DNA of 64,000 nucleotides from Ambrosia x helenae (taxonomy: Eukaryota; Streptophyta; Magnoliopsida; Asterales; Asteraceae): assembly GCA_030844895.1 (NCBI GenBank), contig CM061231.1, positions 131,969,023 to 132,033,022 of the forward strand, read 5' to 3'. The notes under the pieces are model-generated. The model did no database searches. It was not told where the DNA came from and was given only the letters and a program-made list of their open reading frames with translations. Positions 21,897 through 34,900 of the stretch are shown here, one piece after another (positions within the stretch are counted from its first letter, which is position 1; each line of letters begins with the position of its first letter). Both the position numbers and the translations under genes were made by a program.

Positions 21897-24800
21897 TGTC
21901 ACACCACGTCTAAGGCGGAAACACGTGGCGCGACGGTTCAAAAGTATTAAGCCAAGATTAATGCAAAGCACAATATTAATTAGAAAACGGGCATTTATTC
22001 AATGCTAATAATCATGTCAAATTATTCATACATAATCATAAATTGTTTGAAAATGATAAAGAGGCTTCTCCCTTTATCCCTAAATCCATGGAATAAAGAG
22101 ATAAGACCCCTTCACGACATTCCCAACGCCCAATTTGGAGACATCCCCGACCCTGCTCGCCATGCTAACTTCCATCAATCAATTACCTGAAAGATATGAT
22201 TGAAAATCGTCAATATATAAATATTGGTGAGTTCACAGGTTTTAAGTTAATAAATCTTTATAAAGTGGGAATATCCTTGTTATGACATTTATAGGAGTTG
22301 CAAAGTCCTACAATTTACTTGAGCCTATAACCAAACCAAGACAATTAATAATGCCCCCGCCCAAAGTCGTTACTCGGTATTTCTACGACTTTATTTCGGA
22401 ATAAGTGCACCCCAGGCATACGCCGATGCACAATCGACGCTATCGATTAGGGGTGGGCCTTGTCAGGCACCAATAGTACTATCCAAATATTCCTTTGGTT
22501 TCTCATTCCTGAATAAATGATTATAGTGGGGAGGTCTCAACCCCGAGTGGCGATCTTTACTCAAGTATCCAACCCGTCATACAATCCCAACATATCTTTC
22601 CCCCGTAAAAACGTTAAATAGTTTAGAAATGGGGCCGTGAGACTCACCTGTAACTGTGCTCGGCTCAAAGAAAATAGTAAAGTTTGTGATCCCGTACCTA
22701 CAAAGGTTCTAGGCGTATAAGTCACTTACACCTATGGTGTATGTGCCTTGGCAAGTTGTACACCCAACTTCCCGACCACGTCTTTATCCCAATTCCCGTT
22801 TAATAGTTTCGTATCCTAGGTTCAATGGCGATGGATTACCCTTTCCTTACAAGTCATATATTATTCTTATAATTATTCTTTATGACTTGTACAACCTTAC
22901 ACTTGACACGACTCCACCTAACGTATAATTATTTTCCCATTCAAATAATTATACTTAGGATCTTTTCGCTCAATATAAAGTGTTTTCTTATTAACCGACC
23001 CGACTTACTTTGCCACATATTTATTTTCCCATTTAAATAAATATGCTAAGTCTTTGTCGTTTGGTAACATAATCTTAACGCTCGACTAGACTTACCACAC
23101 CGTACATTTATTTTCCCATTTAAATAAATGTACTAGAATCTTGTCGGTATTCACGCGTTCGTAGATATATCTCATCTACTCGTCTCGGTTTTCCTTCTCG
23201 CACATCTATTTTCCCATTTAAATAGATGTACTAGAATTCCGTCGGAAACGAGTACATATACCATCGCGTGGATACTACTTGTTAAGTTCATGTGTCGTTT
23301 AGCGTTTTTAGTTTGTTACGTTATGTTTCTCTTTCCCCACGAATATTGTTACTACACTTAGGAAAGTGTTACGCACGTTTCACCCTTGTTATATATATTT
23401 TATTTCCGTAAGATATATATGTATATTTTTATCTCGACGTAATAAGTCCGTTTACGTTGGTTCGTGTAACTAAGTTTGTTAGTTAACGTTTTAGTCCGAC
23501 TCGTCCAACTTGTTACCAAAAACGTTCCCGATACTTTTATATTCCCATTTATATAAAAGCACCTTATTTTTGTACAAGTCTCACAAGTACTTATTTTATA
23601 AAGTCTTACTTTATGAAATAGTCGCGTGACTCCATTTATTTTTATAAAACGTCCATTTTATAAAAATATACTTTTTACTTAAAATGCCCAAGTAGGCCAT
23701 CGTTATTTACCAAACCAACCTTGTAAATCATTACTTACACTTTTTGACACTAATATTTCCATCATTGTGTTCTTGGTCCAATAACTTCTAAAATATTTAT
23801 TTTAGTCCATTGGTTTCCAAGGTTGTCATTTTAATCCTTTAATTTACACTTGTAGCATTTTTCCCTAAATCTTTCATGGTTATTATTTTTCTTCCACTTT
23901 AGTGGACTTTGAAGAATCCTTTTCACCATGATTAATTGTTTTTACCTCTTTTTACTTCTAATGCTCTTTTAATCCATTCTAGATATCACTAACATGTTTA
24001 TTTCATATTTTTATCCAAAACATCAAACTTTCACTCATCCAAGTGAGTGGACTTTGAAGAACTAATTTTTCCACCTATGGCTTTCTAATCCATTTTAATA
24101 TTTTTATGACTTTATTATATCATCCTAAGATGATTAAAACCACTTTTCATCATATTCAAGTCACTTTTCAAAATATTGCTCTTCTCATCTTCAATCATCC
24201 AAACATGTTCTTATTATTACACTTTCATCAAAATACTACTTTTATTAAAAATAACTAAGATTTCATCATATTATTATTCTCTCATCTTCATTTTTAATAA
24301 AAACCCATTACTTATTTAAAACTCATTTTTATTACCCACATTGTACAACTTGCATCATAGCACAAAAACAAGATATTTAAATTAATAAAACAATGCAAGA
24401 CTTACAACTAGCTCAAGGCTAGGGAAGACAAGTTCTTGGATTTTGGATGTGGTTTAGTGTGTTCTTCCAAGTGGGTTATGCTCCAAGCTCTTAAACACAC
24501 AAGAAAGGGTTTGAATGAGGATGAACTAGAGGTGATTTGAGGTAGTAAAAATTGAAAGAGAGGTGGTGGTGGGGTGGTGGAAGTTCACGGCCACAAGAAG
24601 AAAAAGAAGAAGAGTTTTTGTGATTTTCTTCAAATGCTCTTCAAGTGTGCTTATAGTGTTCTTCCAAATCTTGCAAAGATTGTAAGTATCTTGCCTTGGA
24701 TATTGGAAGATTATGGAAGGATTATGAAGATCAAAAAAAATCTCTAATGATATTATAAGAGGGTGTTTGGGCCGAAAATTTGGAGAGAGAGAGTGAGGGA

Positions 24801-25157
24801 TTTGGTGATTTTTATTACCCAATGCTAATCCATGCAAGATCATGATTAATATCCACCAAATGATTATCTTGAGATAACACAAGCAACCTCCCTTGGTGGG
24901 CCATAGGCCGGCCCCAAGGAGTGCCTTGGTGGGGTCCATCTTGCTAATTATCTCTCTATATTATGTTTAAGCTAGTTCCTTTCGGGTACCGCCCGGGTAT
25001 TTCTCGAATTTTCGTCGCGTTTATCCTCAATATTAAAATACCGTTAATATTTATAAAATTATGTCCAGTTAAATATTCAGCACATAATTACGGTTAATTA
25101 CGTTAATCGCGTTTAATTAATTAGTACGGAATTACCTTAATTTTGCCGGTTGTTACA
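21897..25157 (-). repeat. E2 3' LTR
   Basis: 3,261 bp, minus-strand end of the element. Substitutions seen against the other LTR are at 22111, 23080, 23081 and 24705. Confidence 0.95.
22923..23559 (-). repeat. Hairpin array in E2 3' LTR
   Basis: Five hairpins share the loop TTTCCCATTTA (plus-strand reading) or a near form, but each has its own perfect stem: 22923-22954 (GTATAATTAT), 23016-23045 (CATATTTAT), 23102-23133 (GTACATTTAT), 23202-23229 (ACATCTATT), 23534-23559 (CTTTTATAT). The first four are spaced about 86-100 bp apart, each followed by a CTAGAATCTTGTCGG-like tail. Two further long stems follow near 23611-23672. Confidence 0.9.
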
Positions 25158-25170
25158 TTCTCCCCCCGTT
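25158..25170 (-). other. E2 polypurine tract
   Basis: Minus strand AACGGGGGGAGAA abutting the 3' LTR. Confidence 0.92.
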
Positions 25171-25174
25171 AAGA

Positions 25175-25193
25175 GAATTCCGTCCCGGAATTC
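25175..25193 (-). other. E2 pre-PPT hairpin
   Basis: Perfect 8-bp stem GAATTCCG/CGGAATTC with loop GGA (minus strand). It overlaps the gag-pol stop codon and lies 4 nt before the PPT. Confidence 0.85.
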
Positions 25194-28100
25194 ACTTTGA
25201 GCTCTCCGGTATAGGGGTCTTCTTAAATAGGGCGGGATACTTTTGCTTCATCTGGTCCAGCCTTTCCCATGTGAACTCTGGTCCACGCTTGGCATTCCAA
25301 CGCACTTTGACCAATCTGATCTTACTGCGTCTTAGTTTTTGGACCTTCCAATCGGTTACTTCGATTGGCTCTTCGACGAAGTGTAACTTGTCGTCAATGT
25401 GGATTTCGTCTGCGGGGATGATGAGGGTTTCGTCGGATAAGCACTTTTTCAAGTTCGACACGTGGAACGTGTCGTGTACACCGTTAAGTTCTTGTGGTAA
25501 CTTGAGCTTGTATGCTACGGGGCCTACTCTGGACAGGATTTCAAATGGTCCAACATATCGTGGGTTTAGCTTTCCGCGCTTCCCGAAACGCGCGACACCT
25601 TTCCAAGGTGACACCTTTAGTAGGACCCTGTCTCCGACTTGGAATTCCAAAGGCTTCCTCCTCATGTCTGCGTAGCTTTTCTGTCGGTCACGTGCCGCTT
25701 TGAGACGTTCTCTAATCAGAAAGACCTTATCCGTCGTTTCTTGAACAATTTCGGGCCCGGTAAGTTGCTTTTCGCCAACTTCGGCCCAACATAGAGGCGA
25801 TCTGCACTTGACTCCATATAGAGCTTCAAAAGGTGCAGCTTGAATGCTCGTGTGGTAGCTGTTGTTATACGAAAACTCTACCAGTGGCAAGTGAGTATCC
25901 CAATTTCCGCTGAAATCGATTGCGCATGCCCGTAGCATATCTTCCAAGGTCTGGATGGTTCGTTCACTCTGACCATCGGTTTGTGGATGATATGCGGTAC
26001 TCATGTCAAGGCGAGTACCTAGGGCTTTATTCAGACTTTCCCAAAATCTTGAGGTGAAACGACTATCTCGATCGGAGATGATGGAAATAGGTACACCGTG
26101 CTTCGACACAACTTCCTTAATGTACAAACGGGTTAGTTTCTCCAACTTATCCGTTTCACGAATGGGGAGGAAGTGTGCAGATTTTGTCAATCGATCAACG
26201 ATTACCCAGATCATGTCATGGCCGCTTGTTGTCTTGGGCAATTTGGTAATGAAGTCCATAGTGATCCTTTCCCATTTCCATTCCGGTATTTCCGGTTGCT
26301 GGAGCAATCCGGACGGTCTCTGGTGCTCGGCCTTGACCTTCGCGCAAGTTAAGCATCGCGCAATATAAGCCGCTATGTCTCTCTTGAAATTCGGCCACCA
26401 GTAAAATTCCTTCAAATCATGGAACATCTTGTCTGCTCCGGGGTGAACCGAATATCGCGAACTGTGGGCTTCGGCTAATACCAGTTCACGCAATCCACCG
26501 TACACTGGTACCCAAATTCTATTCATGAAATACAGAGCTTGATCCGCCTTTGACTCCAGTGACTCAACCATCTTCCGCAATCTTTCTCCTTTGACATTCT
26601 CGGGTTTAAGAGCGTTAGTTTGAGCTTCACGAATCTGGTCAGTCAGGTTCGTGTGGATGGTTAGACCCAAAGCTCGGACACGCAGTGGCTTAACCCGTTC
26701 CTTGCGACTCAAGGCATCGGCTACGACGTTTGCCTTCCCGGGATGGTACTTTATCTCACAATCGTAATCGTTCAATAATTCGACCCATCTCCGTTGTCGC
26801 ATGTTCAATTCCTTCTGGTCAAAGATGTGCTGCAAGCTTTTATGATCGGTGAAGATCGTACACTTGGTTCCGTACAGATAGTGTCTCCATATCTTGAGTG
26901 CGAATACCACGGCTCCTAGTTCCAGATCATGTGTGGTGTAATTCTTCTCGTGAAGTTTTAGCTGTCTGGAAGCATAGGCTATGACCTTCTCTCGCTGCAT
27001 CAATACACAACCCAATCCCTGATGAGAGGCGTCACAGTAAACTACGAAGTCTTCTGTACCATCGGGGAGTGATAGTATTGGTGCGCCACATAACTTATCC
27101 TTCAACAACTGAAACGCTGCTTCCTGCTTTTCCGTCCATTCAAACTTCTTATCCTTTTGGGTTAGCATGGTTAAGGACTGTGCTATTTTAGAAAAGTTCT
27201 CGATGAACCTTCTGTAGTAACCCGCAAGGCCAAGAAATTGTCGTACTTCAGTAGGCGTTCTAGGGGCGTCCCAATTCTTGATTGCTTCGATCTTGGCGGG
27301 ATCGACATGTATACCCCTTTCGTTCACCACGTGGCCTAAAAAGTGAACCTCTCGAATCCAAAAATCACATTTTGAAAACTTAGCATAGAGTTTCTCTTTG
27401 CGAAGTACCTCGAGGATTAATCGGAGATGTTCCTCGTGTTCCTCCTTAGTGCGTGAGTAGATCAAGATGTCATCAATGAAGACAATAACAAATTTGTCCA
27501 AGTATGGTTTGCACACTCGGTTCATCAAGTCCATGAAAACAGCTGGTGCGTTGGTTAAACCGAACGGCATAACCAGGAACTCATAGTGCCCATAACGAGT
27601 CCTGAAGGCTGTTTTTGGCACGTCTTCTTCTTGAATACGTAACTGATGATAACCGGACCTTAGGTCGATCTTGGAGTAGAAACTGGATCCTTGAAGTTGA
27701 TCAAACAAATCGTCGATCCTGGGAAGAGGATAGCGATTTTTAATAGTCAGCTTGTTCAGTTCCCGATAGTCAATGCACATTCGAAAAGTGCCATCCTTCT
27801 TCTTCACGAATAAGACGGGAGCTCCCCAAGGTGAGAAGCTTGGTCTTATGAAACCTTTGTCCAACAACTCTTGCAGTTGTTCAGACAGTTCCTGCATTTC
27901 TGAAGGAGCTAGGCGATATGGCGATCGCGCTACAGGTGCTGCTCCTGGAACAAGGTCGATACGAAACTCGACTTGTCGGGGTGGTGGCAATCCTGGCAAG
28001 TCTTCTGGGAATACATCTGGAAAGTCTCTGGCTATCGGAATGTCTCCTAGCTTTCGCTCGTCAGCCTTCTTGTCTACCACATGCGCCAAGAATGCGACGA

Positions 28101-29525
28101 GACCTTTCCTTAGGCACCTCCTGGCTTTCATGCTGGTAATAATTCTCAATGGCGTTCCACGCCTTTCCCCTTGGATCGATAGGGTTTCACCGCTCGCGAG
28201 GGGAACTTGAATTACTTTGTCATTGCACACGACGATGGCGCGGTGTGCGGATAGCCAATCCATGCCAACGACTATGTCAAAGCTACCCAGTACGACGGGT
28301 AATAGGTCAATGTCAAACTCACGACCACAGAGATCCAACTTACAATCCTTCGCTACCTCTCGAGTTTCTATAGTCTTACCGTTAGCTAGTTCGATAGAGT
28401 ATGGTGTGTCTAGCTTACTAGTCTTTAAACCAAGTAATCTTTTAAATTCGACAGATACGAAGCTAAAATCAGCGCCAGTATCAAACAATACTGAAGCATA
28501 ATGACCATTTAGAGGGAACGTACCAGTGACCACATTAGGGTCTTGTCGTGCGTCACCGGCACCAATCACGAACGCTCGCCCACGGGCTTGGTTGTTAAGT
28601 TTGGGGCAGTCCCTCTTCCAATGATCGAGCGATCCACATGAGAAACAGGGCCTCGCTCCACTGTTCTTTGGCGCTCCTGATCTGCAGTCTTCAGTCTTGT
28701 GCCCCGAACGGCGGCACTTACCGCAGATTACTTCGTTCTTGCCCTGATAACCTTGCTTCCCATTATTTCCACGTCCAGTGGCTACATACCCTTTTCCTTT
28801 CTTCCCTGAACCTGATGATCCATCCTTTTTCCTTTCATCGCGCTTACGCTTCCCAAACCTTGGCCTATTTCCCTGTTCACTTGACCCAACGACTGAACTT
28901 GTACCCAGATTCTTACCCTCAACACTGCTGGACTCAGTAAGTTTCAACCCTGACACTTTCCGGATTAGCGTGCCCATTCGGATGGCGTCTTCAGTGAGGC
29001 TCAAAGCGAGGTCGATGGCTTCGCGCATGGTTGTAGGCTTGGAAGCAGTGACCATGCCGCGTATCTGTGGTGCCAGTCCGAAGAGGTATCTTTCCACCTT
29101 TTTGCTTTCCGGGGTGACCAGGCGAGGCACTAATCGGGAGAGGTCATGGAATCTGGACGTGTATCCAGCTACGTCCGGTCCAACCATGGTGAGGTTCCAG
29201 AACTCAGTCTCTAGCTTCTGCACTTCACTCGCCGGACAGTACTCGGCGATCATTAGTTCTTTCAACTCCAACCATGATAAGGAGTAAGCAGCATCATCTC
29301 CCAGTGTCTGCACTTGGTTGTTCCACCAGGTCAGAACTTGATCCAGAAACAGGTTGGTGGCGTACATGACAGCCTGTCGTGGGGTACAACTGCTAATACG
29401 GATCACAGCTTCGGTCTTCTCGAACCATTTGACTAGTCCGACAGAACCTTCAGTGCCGCTGAAATTCAGTGGTTTGCAGTCCAGGAAAGCTTTAAACGTG
29501 CAGCCACGTTCTCGTGAGGCCGTTT
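25192..29525 (-). CDS. E2 gag-pol polyprotein, intact
   Basis: About 1,444 codons behind the intron with no stop. Counting from base 29406: Gag domain to about residue 150; two zinc knuckles (CGKCRRSGHKTEDC, CFSCGSLDHWKRDC) near 227-268; aspartic protease LFDTGAD near 305; RT with FVKKKDGTFRMCIDYRELN and catalytic FIDDILIY near 642; RNase H VYCDAS near 788; integrase H-H-C-C ending CLTCAKVK near 1018; catalytic region with IISDRDSRF near 1113 and TDGQSERTIQTLEDML; GPY/F module; chromodomain-like tail (WKVQKLRRSKIRLVKVRW, FTWERLDQ) at about 1344-1397. The order PR-RT-RH-IN-CHD defines Ty3/gypsy chromoviruses. The frame continues upstream of 29406 to the splice acceptor. The stop lies inside the pre-PPT hairpin. 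Confidence 0.95.
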
Positions 29526-29604
29526 CTGCAATAATAAAGCAATATTAAATATAAGGTAGGAGTTTCACGAAGACTCCTGTCGCATATACCCGACGTCTTC
29601 TTAC
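29526..29604 (-). other. 79-nt spliceosomal intron in E2 gag
   Basis: Donor GTAAGA, pyrimidine/AT-rich end, acceptor TTATTGCAG. Same length and phase as the intron of E1 at 4207-4285. Confidence 0.8.
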
Positions 29605-29779
29605 CAGTAGGGGAGGTTTCGCGTCTGTCGCTCCCGGTTCGGTCTCGCGACCTTTCGGTGCGCGTGGCATTGTGTTCTGCGAGAGCTTGAGCGATACGTC
29701 CTGAAACTAGGGTTTCAAGCTCCTCGGGCGTCGTGGGTAGTCTTTCATTCCCACTGTTGCTTCTTGTGGCTGGTGCCAT
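29605..29779 (-). CDS. E2 gag exon 1
   Basis: 58 codons plus one base. Starts MAPATRSNSGNERLPTTPEE and contains a helix-like LETLVSGRIAQALAEH segment and an Arg-rich stretch. The start is the only ATG near the exon. It ends ACTG/GTAAGA in phase 1. Joining to 29525 restores a frame into the large gag-pol ORF. Confidence 0.78.
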
Positions 29780-30202
29780 GTTTCTTCAATAACCAATATC
29801 AAAGGTTAATTTCCAACAATCATTCATACAATATCATCACATATATAGTATAAACAACCACACAACATATGAACACAGTAATCACCATAACAACAACACG
29901 CAATCACAACATAAACAGAATAAGTAATAATAATCGTAGAGAATCACAACACATATTTTACCATAACAAAACTTTCATTAATTTCAATACCAAGTACAAT
30001 GATTTGTTCATAATAACAAAAACCGAGGATACCTTCCTCTTACATTGCTCTTTGAAATACACTAGAAATATAATGTCATATGCCGGCACAATCCCGCTCG
30101 GCTAGGCAAAAAATGCAGATGGGTGCTATAACCCATGCTGTGCTATCATACTACTACTACTACTGCTATGTCCGCGAGTGATCTCCCAAAACGTCCCTGA
30201 TG
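29780..30202 (-). other. Spacer between accessory ORF and gag
   Basis: 423 bp, AT-rich apart from the start. It contains a TAC-repeat run near 30150 and no splice acceptor next to the gag ATG. How gag is translated behind the accessory ORF (alternative splicing, reinitiation or second promoter) is not evident. Confidence 0.6.
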
Positions 30203-31645
30203 CTACTGTGGCGGTGGCGGCGGCGGGTGCTGGTACTGGTACTGAGGTGCGCACATGCTGATGGTCATACTGATCGCCATAATGCGATCGTACAAGAATT
30301 GGCGATGCGCAAAGTGTGCGTCGCCCGTAAGGCCACAATGAGCATCCATGCTTAGCAGCTCCTCAGCATAATGTGCCAGTGCATCCCTGGCATCAATGAT
30401 CCTGGCCCACATGAGCTGGGCCTGCTGCTCCATCTGACTCACGGTGCGCTGCACCGTGTCGGTGAGGGTCTGGAAATCTCTCTCCAGTGAGATCACCGTG
30501 GACCATGCGGGTCCTGACAGTGGGGCCATCCCGTGGGGCTGCGACGGCCCGGGGATGTCGGTGTATGTCGGCTGAGATGGGCCGACGATATCGGGTATGG
30601 GTAGTGGTGTGAAGGGTGGGGCAAAGCCCGGTAATCCAGTGAAGCAGTAGGGTGGTACCTGGTATGGGTCTCCTGCACCTAGGGTATACGGTGCAAATGG
30701 GGGTGTCACAAATGGGGCTCCTGCATCCATACTGAATGGTGCAGGTGGTGGGGTAGGGAGCATCTCGGGTAGGGGTGGTAGTGTGGGAAAAGTGGTGATG
30801 GGTAGTGTCATGGATGAGGGTGTGGGGACTATAAGCTCGGCGAGTGGAACCATGAGTGGCTGGGTGACAGTGACCCACTCTAGAGTAGACATCACAGTGG
30901 TAGGGGTGGGAGGGCTAGCAGTGGCATGAGCTGCCAGTCCTGCTCGGTGCAACTCAGAGCTGCGGGCTGAGCTGCCCTCAAGGATGTGCCCAGTAGAAGC
31001 TGGCCCATCCTGTGGTATGGGCTCGGGCATGGTGGGTAAGGTGGCTGGGGTAGCGGTAGCATGCCCTGTCATCGGAGCGACCTGCTCCTCCTGGCCTGCT
31101 GGTGGGATAGGCACAGCAATGTGCTCCACCGACGCAGTTGACTCATCGTCAGAGTCATCGGAGATCGACCCGTTGTGTCCCCGGCAGACAGGCACGAGTC
31201 TCATGCCGGAGGGAACGGGGATAGGTGGGGTGGGTAAAGGCTCACGGTCGACTGGTGCGCGCCGGTCGTATGGAGACTCGACAGTCTCCGACTGTGTAGG
31301 GATAGGTCTCGAAGGACCTACGCAACCTACAGGGAAGTCCCTGACGGCGCGGATAGGTAGTGCTGGCAGTGGTGCTGCCTGGAATGGCACTAGAGGCAAG
31401 TCGGCCTCGGCCATCGGTAGGTCGGCCACGGCGGCCATGTCGTCTCCAGCGGGGGCCCACGCTGGGTCCTCGCTCGGGTCCGTCTCGTCGGAGCTATCTC
31501 CGTCGGCGCCCTCCATGGCGACATCAACGTCCATCTCATCATCCTCGGGATCGAGTATCACCACCTCGATCGGCTCCGCTGGTGGTGCTGGGATGATCTG
31601 GAGGCTACTGTCGTAGCTCGGTGCTACGCTCCCTGCGTTCGACAT
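30203..31645 (-). CDS. E2 accessory ORF, 480 codons, unknown function
   Basis: Uninterrupted frame between the primer site and gag, in sense orientation. The ATG is 1 nt behind a pyrimidine stretch ending in CAG, a possible splice acceptor. The N-terminal part is acidic (DPEDDEMDVDVAMEGADGD and more), the middle is very proline-rich, and the last quarter has a helical, coiled-coil-like segment (FQTLTDTVQRTVSQMEQQAQ) before a poly-proline end. There are no zinc knuckles, protease or membrane segment. The DNA is clearly more GC-rich than gag-pol. Plant Tat/Ogre elements carry an unrelated-looking ORF1 at this place. I know of no function and assign none. It could act with Gag or in nuclear targeting (speculation). 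Confidence 0.75.
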   Translation of the reverse strand: MSNAGSVAPSYDSSLQIIPAPPAEPIEVVILDPEDDEMDVDVAMEGADGDSSDETDPSEDPAWAPAGDDMAAVADLPMAEADLPLVPFQAAPLPALPIRAVRDFPVGCVGPSRPIPTQSETVESPYDRRAPVDREPLPTPPIPVPSGMRLVPVCRGHNGSISDDSDDESTASVEHIAVPIPPAGQEEQVAPMTGHATATPATLPTMPEPIPQDGPASTGHILEGSSARSSELHRAGLAAHATASPPTPTTVMSTLEWVTVTQPLMVPLAELIVPTPSSMTLPITTFPTLPPLPEMLPTPPPAPFSMDAGAPFVTPPFAPYTLGAGDPYQVPPYCFTGLPGFAPPFTPLPIPDIVGPSQPTYTDIPGPSQPHGMAPLSGPAWSTVISLERDFQTLTDTVQRTVSQMEQQAQLMWARIIDARDALAHYAEELLSMDAHCGLTGDAHFAHRQFLYDRIMAISMTISMCAPQYQYQHPPPPPPQ

Positions 31646-31898
31646 CCTGGCAAAAGAACCGTACTAATATTTAAGTATTATTCGTTAGGTTGTTAAGGCA
31701 CATATCTAAGGTACTCTTCCTAACCTTCTAACACAAAAATAATACATATACTTACCATGGCTAGCTTGGTCGGAATCTCCATATACCCAAATGGTCGTTG
31801 GAAAAAATTACTTTATTGCGTTTCGCATATATTTGAAAGATTTTGAACCAAATCCGGTTATAGTTTAGATTTTTAAAATGCTAATTCGCTATAACCTT

Positions 31899-31911
31899 GG
31901 CTCTGATACCA
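31899..31911 (-). other. E2 primer-binding site (tRNA-iMet)
   Basis: Minus strand TGGTATCAGAGCC, 5 nt behind the 5' LTR. Confidence 0.95.
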
Positions 31912-31916
31912 CTTTC

Positions 31917-34900
31917 TGTCACACCACGTCTAAGGCGGAAACACGTGGCGCGACGGTTCAAAAGTATTAAGCCAAGATTAATGCAAAGCACAATATTAAT
32001 TAGAAAACGGGCATTTATTCAATGCTAATAATCATGTCAAATTATTCATACATAATCATAAATTGTTTGAAAATGATAAAGAGGCTTCTCCCTTTATCCC
32101 TAAATCCATGGAATAAAGAGATAAGACCCCGTCACGACATTCCCAACGCCCAATTTGGAGACATCCCCGACCCTGCTCGCCATGCTAACTTCCATCAATC
32201 AATTACCTGAAAGATATGATTGAAAATCGTCAATATATAAATATTGGTGAGTTCACAGGTTTTAAGTTAATAAATCTTTATAAAGTGGGAATATCCTTGT
32301 TATGACATTTATAGGAGTTGCAAAGTCCTACAATTTACTTGAGCCTATAACCAAACCAAGACAATTAATAATGCCCCCGCCCAAAGTCGTTACTCGGTAT
32401 TTCTACGACTTTATTTCGGAATAAGTGCACCCCAGGCATACGCCGATGCACAATCGACGCTATCGATTAGGGGTGGGCCTTGTCAGGCACCAATAGTACT
32501 ATCCAAATATTCCTTTGGTTTCTCATTCCTGAATAAATGATTATAGTGGGGAGGTCTCAACCCCGAGTGGCGATCTTTACTCAAGTATCCAACCCGTCAT
32601 ACAATCCCAACATATCTTTCCCCCGTAAAAACGTTAAATAGTTTAGAAATGGGGCCGTGAGACTCACCTGTAACTGTGCTCGGCTCAAAGAAAATAGTAA
32701 AGTTTGTGATCCCGTACCTACAAAGGTTCTAGGCGTATAAGTCACTTACACCTATGGTGTATGTGCCTTGGCAAGTTGTACACCCAACTTCCCGACCACG
32801 TCTTTATCCCAATTCCCGTTTAATAGTTTCGTATCCTAGGTTCAATGGCGATGGATTACCCTTTCCTTACAAGTCATATATTATTCTTATAATTATTCTT
32901 TATGACTTGTACAACCTTACACTTGACACGACTCCACCTAACGTATAATTATTTTCCCATTCAAATAATTATACTTAGGATCTTTTCGCTCAATATAAAG
33001 TGTTTTCTTATTAACCGACCCGACTTACTTTGCCACATATTTATTTTCCCATTTAAATAAATATGCTAAGTCTTTGTCGTTTGGTAACATAATCTTAACA
33101 ATCGACTAGACTTACCACACCGTACATTTATTTTCCCATTTAAATAAATGTACTAGAATCTTGTCGGTATTCACGCGTTCGTAGATATATCTCATCTACT
33201 CGTCTCGGTTTTCCTTCTCGCACATCTATTTTCCCATTTAAATAGATGTACTAGAATTCCGTCGGAAACGAGTACATATACCATCGCGTGGATACTACTT
33301 GTTAAGTTCATGTGTCGTTTAGCGTTTTTAGTTTGTTACGTTATGTTTCTCTTTCCCCACGAATATTGTTACTACACTTAGGAAAGTGTTACGCACGTTT
33401 CACCCTTGTTATATATATTTTATTTCCGTAAGATATATATGTATATTTTTATCTCGACGTAATAAGTCCGTTTACGTTGGTTCGTGTAACTAAGTTTGTT
33501 AGTTAACGTTTTAGTCCGACTCGTCCAACTTGTTACCAAAAACGTTCCCGATACTTTTATATTCCCATTTATATAAAAGCACCTTATTTTTGTACAAGTC
33601 TCACAAGTACTTATTTTATAAAGTCTTACTTTATGAAATAGTCGCGTGACTCCATTTATTTTTATAAAACGTCCATTTTATAAAAATATACTTTTTACTT
33701 AAAATGCCCAAGTAGGCCATCGTTATTTACCAAACCAACCTTGTAAATCATTACTTACACTTTTTGACACTAATATTTCCATCATTGTGTTCTTGGTCCA
33801 ATAACTTCTAAAATATTTATTTTAGTCCATTGGTTTCCAAGGTTGTCATTTTAATCCTTTAATTTACACTTGTAGCATTTTTCCCTAAATCTTTCATGGT
33901 TATTATTTTTCTTCCACTTTAGTGGACTTTGAAGAATCCTTTTCACCATGATTAATTGTTTTTACCTCTTTTTACTTCTAATGCTCTTTTAATCCATTCT
34001 AGATATCACTAACATGTTTATTTCATATTTTTATCCAAAACATCAAACTTTCACTCATCCAAGTGAGTGGACTTTGAAGAACTAATTTTTCCACCTATGG
34101 CTTTCTAATCCATTTTAATATTTTTATGACTTTATTATATCATCCTAAGATGATTAAAACCACTTTTCATCATATTCAAGTCACTTTTCAAAATATTGCT
34201 CTTCTCATCTTCAATCATCCAAACATGTTCTTATTATTACACTTTCATCAAAATACTACTTTTATTAAAAATAACTAAGATTTCATCATATTATTATTCT
34301 CTCATCTTCATTTTTAATAAAAACCCATTACTTATTTAAAACTCATTTTTATTACCCACATTGTACAACTTGCATCATAGCACAAAAACAAGATATTTAA
34401 ATTAATAAAACAATGCAAGACTTACAACTAGCTCAAGGCTAGGGAAGACAAGTTCTTGGATTTTGGATGTGGTTTAGTGTGTTCTTCCAAGTGGGTTATG
34501 CTCCAAGCTCTTAAACACACAAGAAAGGGTTTGAATGAGGATGAACTAGAGGTGATTTGAGGTAGTAAAAATTGAAAGAGAGGTGGTGGTGGGGTGGTGG
34601 AAGTTCACGGCCACAAGAAGAAAAAGAAGAAGAGTTTTTGTGATTTTCTTCAAATGCTCTTCAAGTGTGCTTATAGTGTTCTTCCAAATCTTGCAAAGAT
34701 TGTAAGTATCTTGCCTTGGATATTGAAAGATTATGGAAGGATTATGAAGATCAAAAAAAATCTCTAATGATATTATAAGAGGGTGTTTGGGCCGAAAATT
34801 TGGAGAGAGAGAGTGAGGGATTTGGTGATTTTTATTACCCAATGCTAATCCATGCAAGATCATGATTAATATCCACCAAATGATTATCTTGAGATAACAC

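Noticed and set aside
30984..31616. 210-codon plus-strand ORF opposite the E2 accessory ORF
   Set aside because: Low-complexity Ser/Gly/Ala shadow of the GC-rich minus-strand ORF; it runs antisense to the element.
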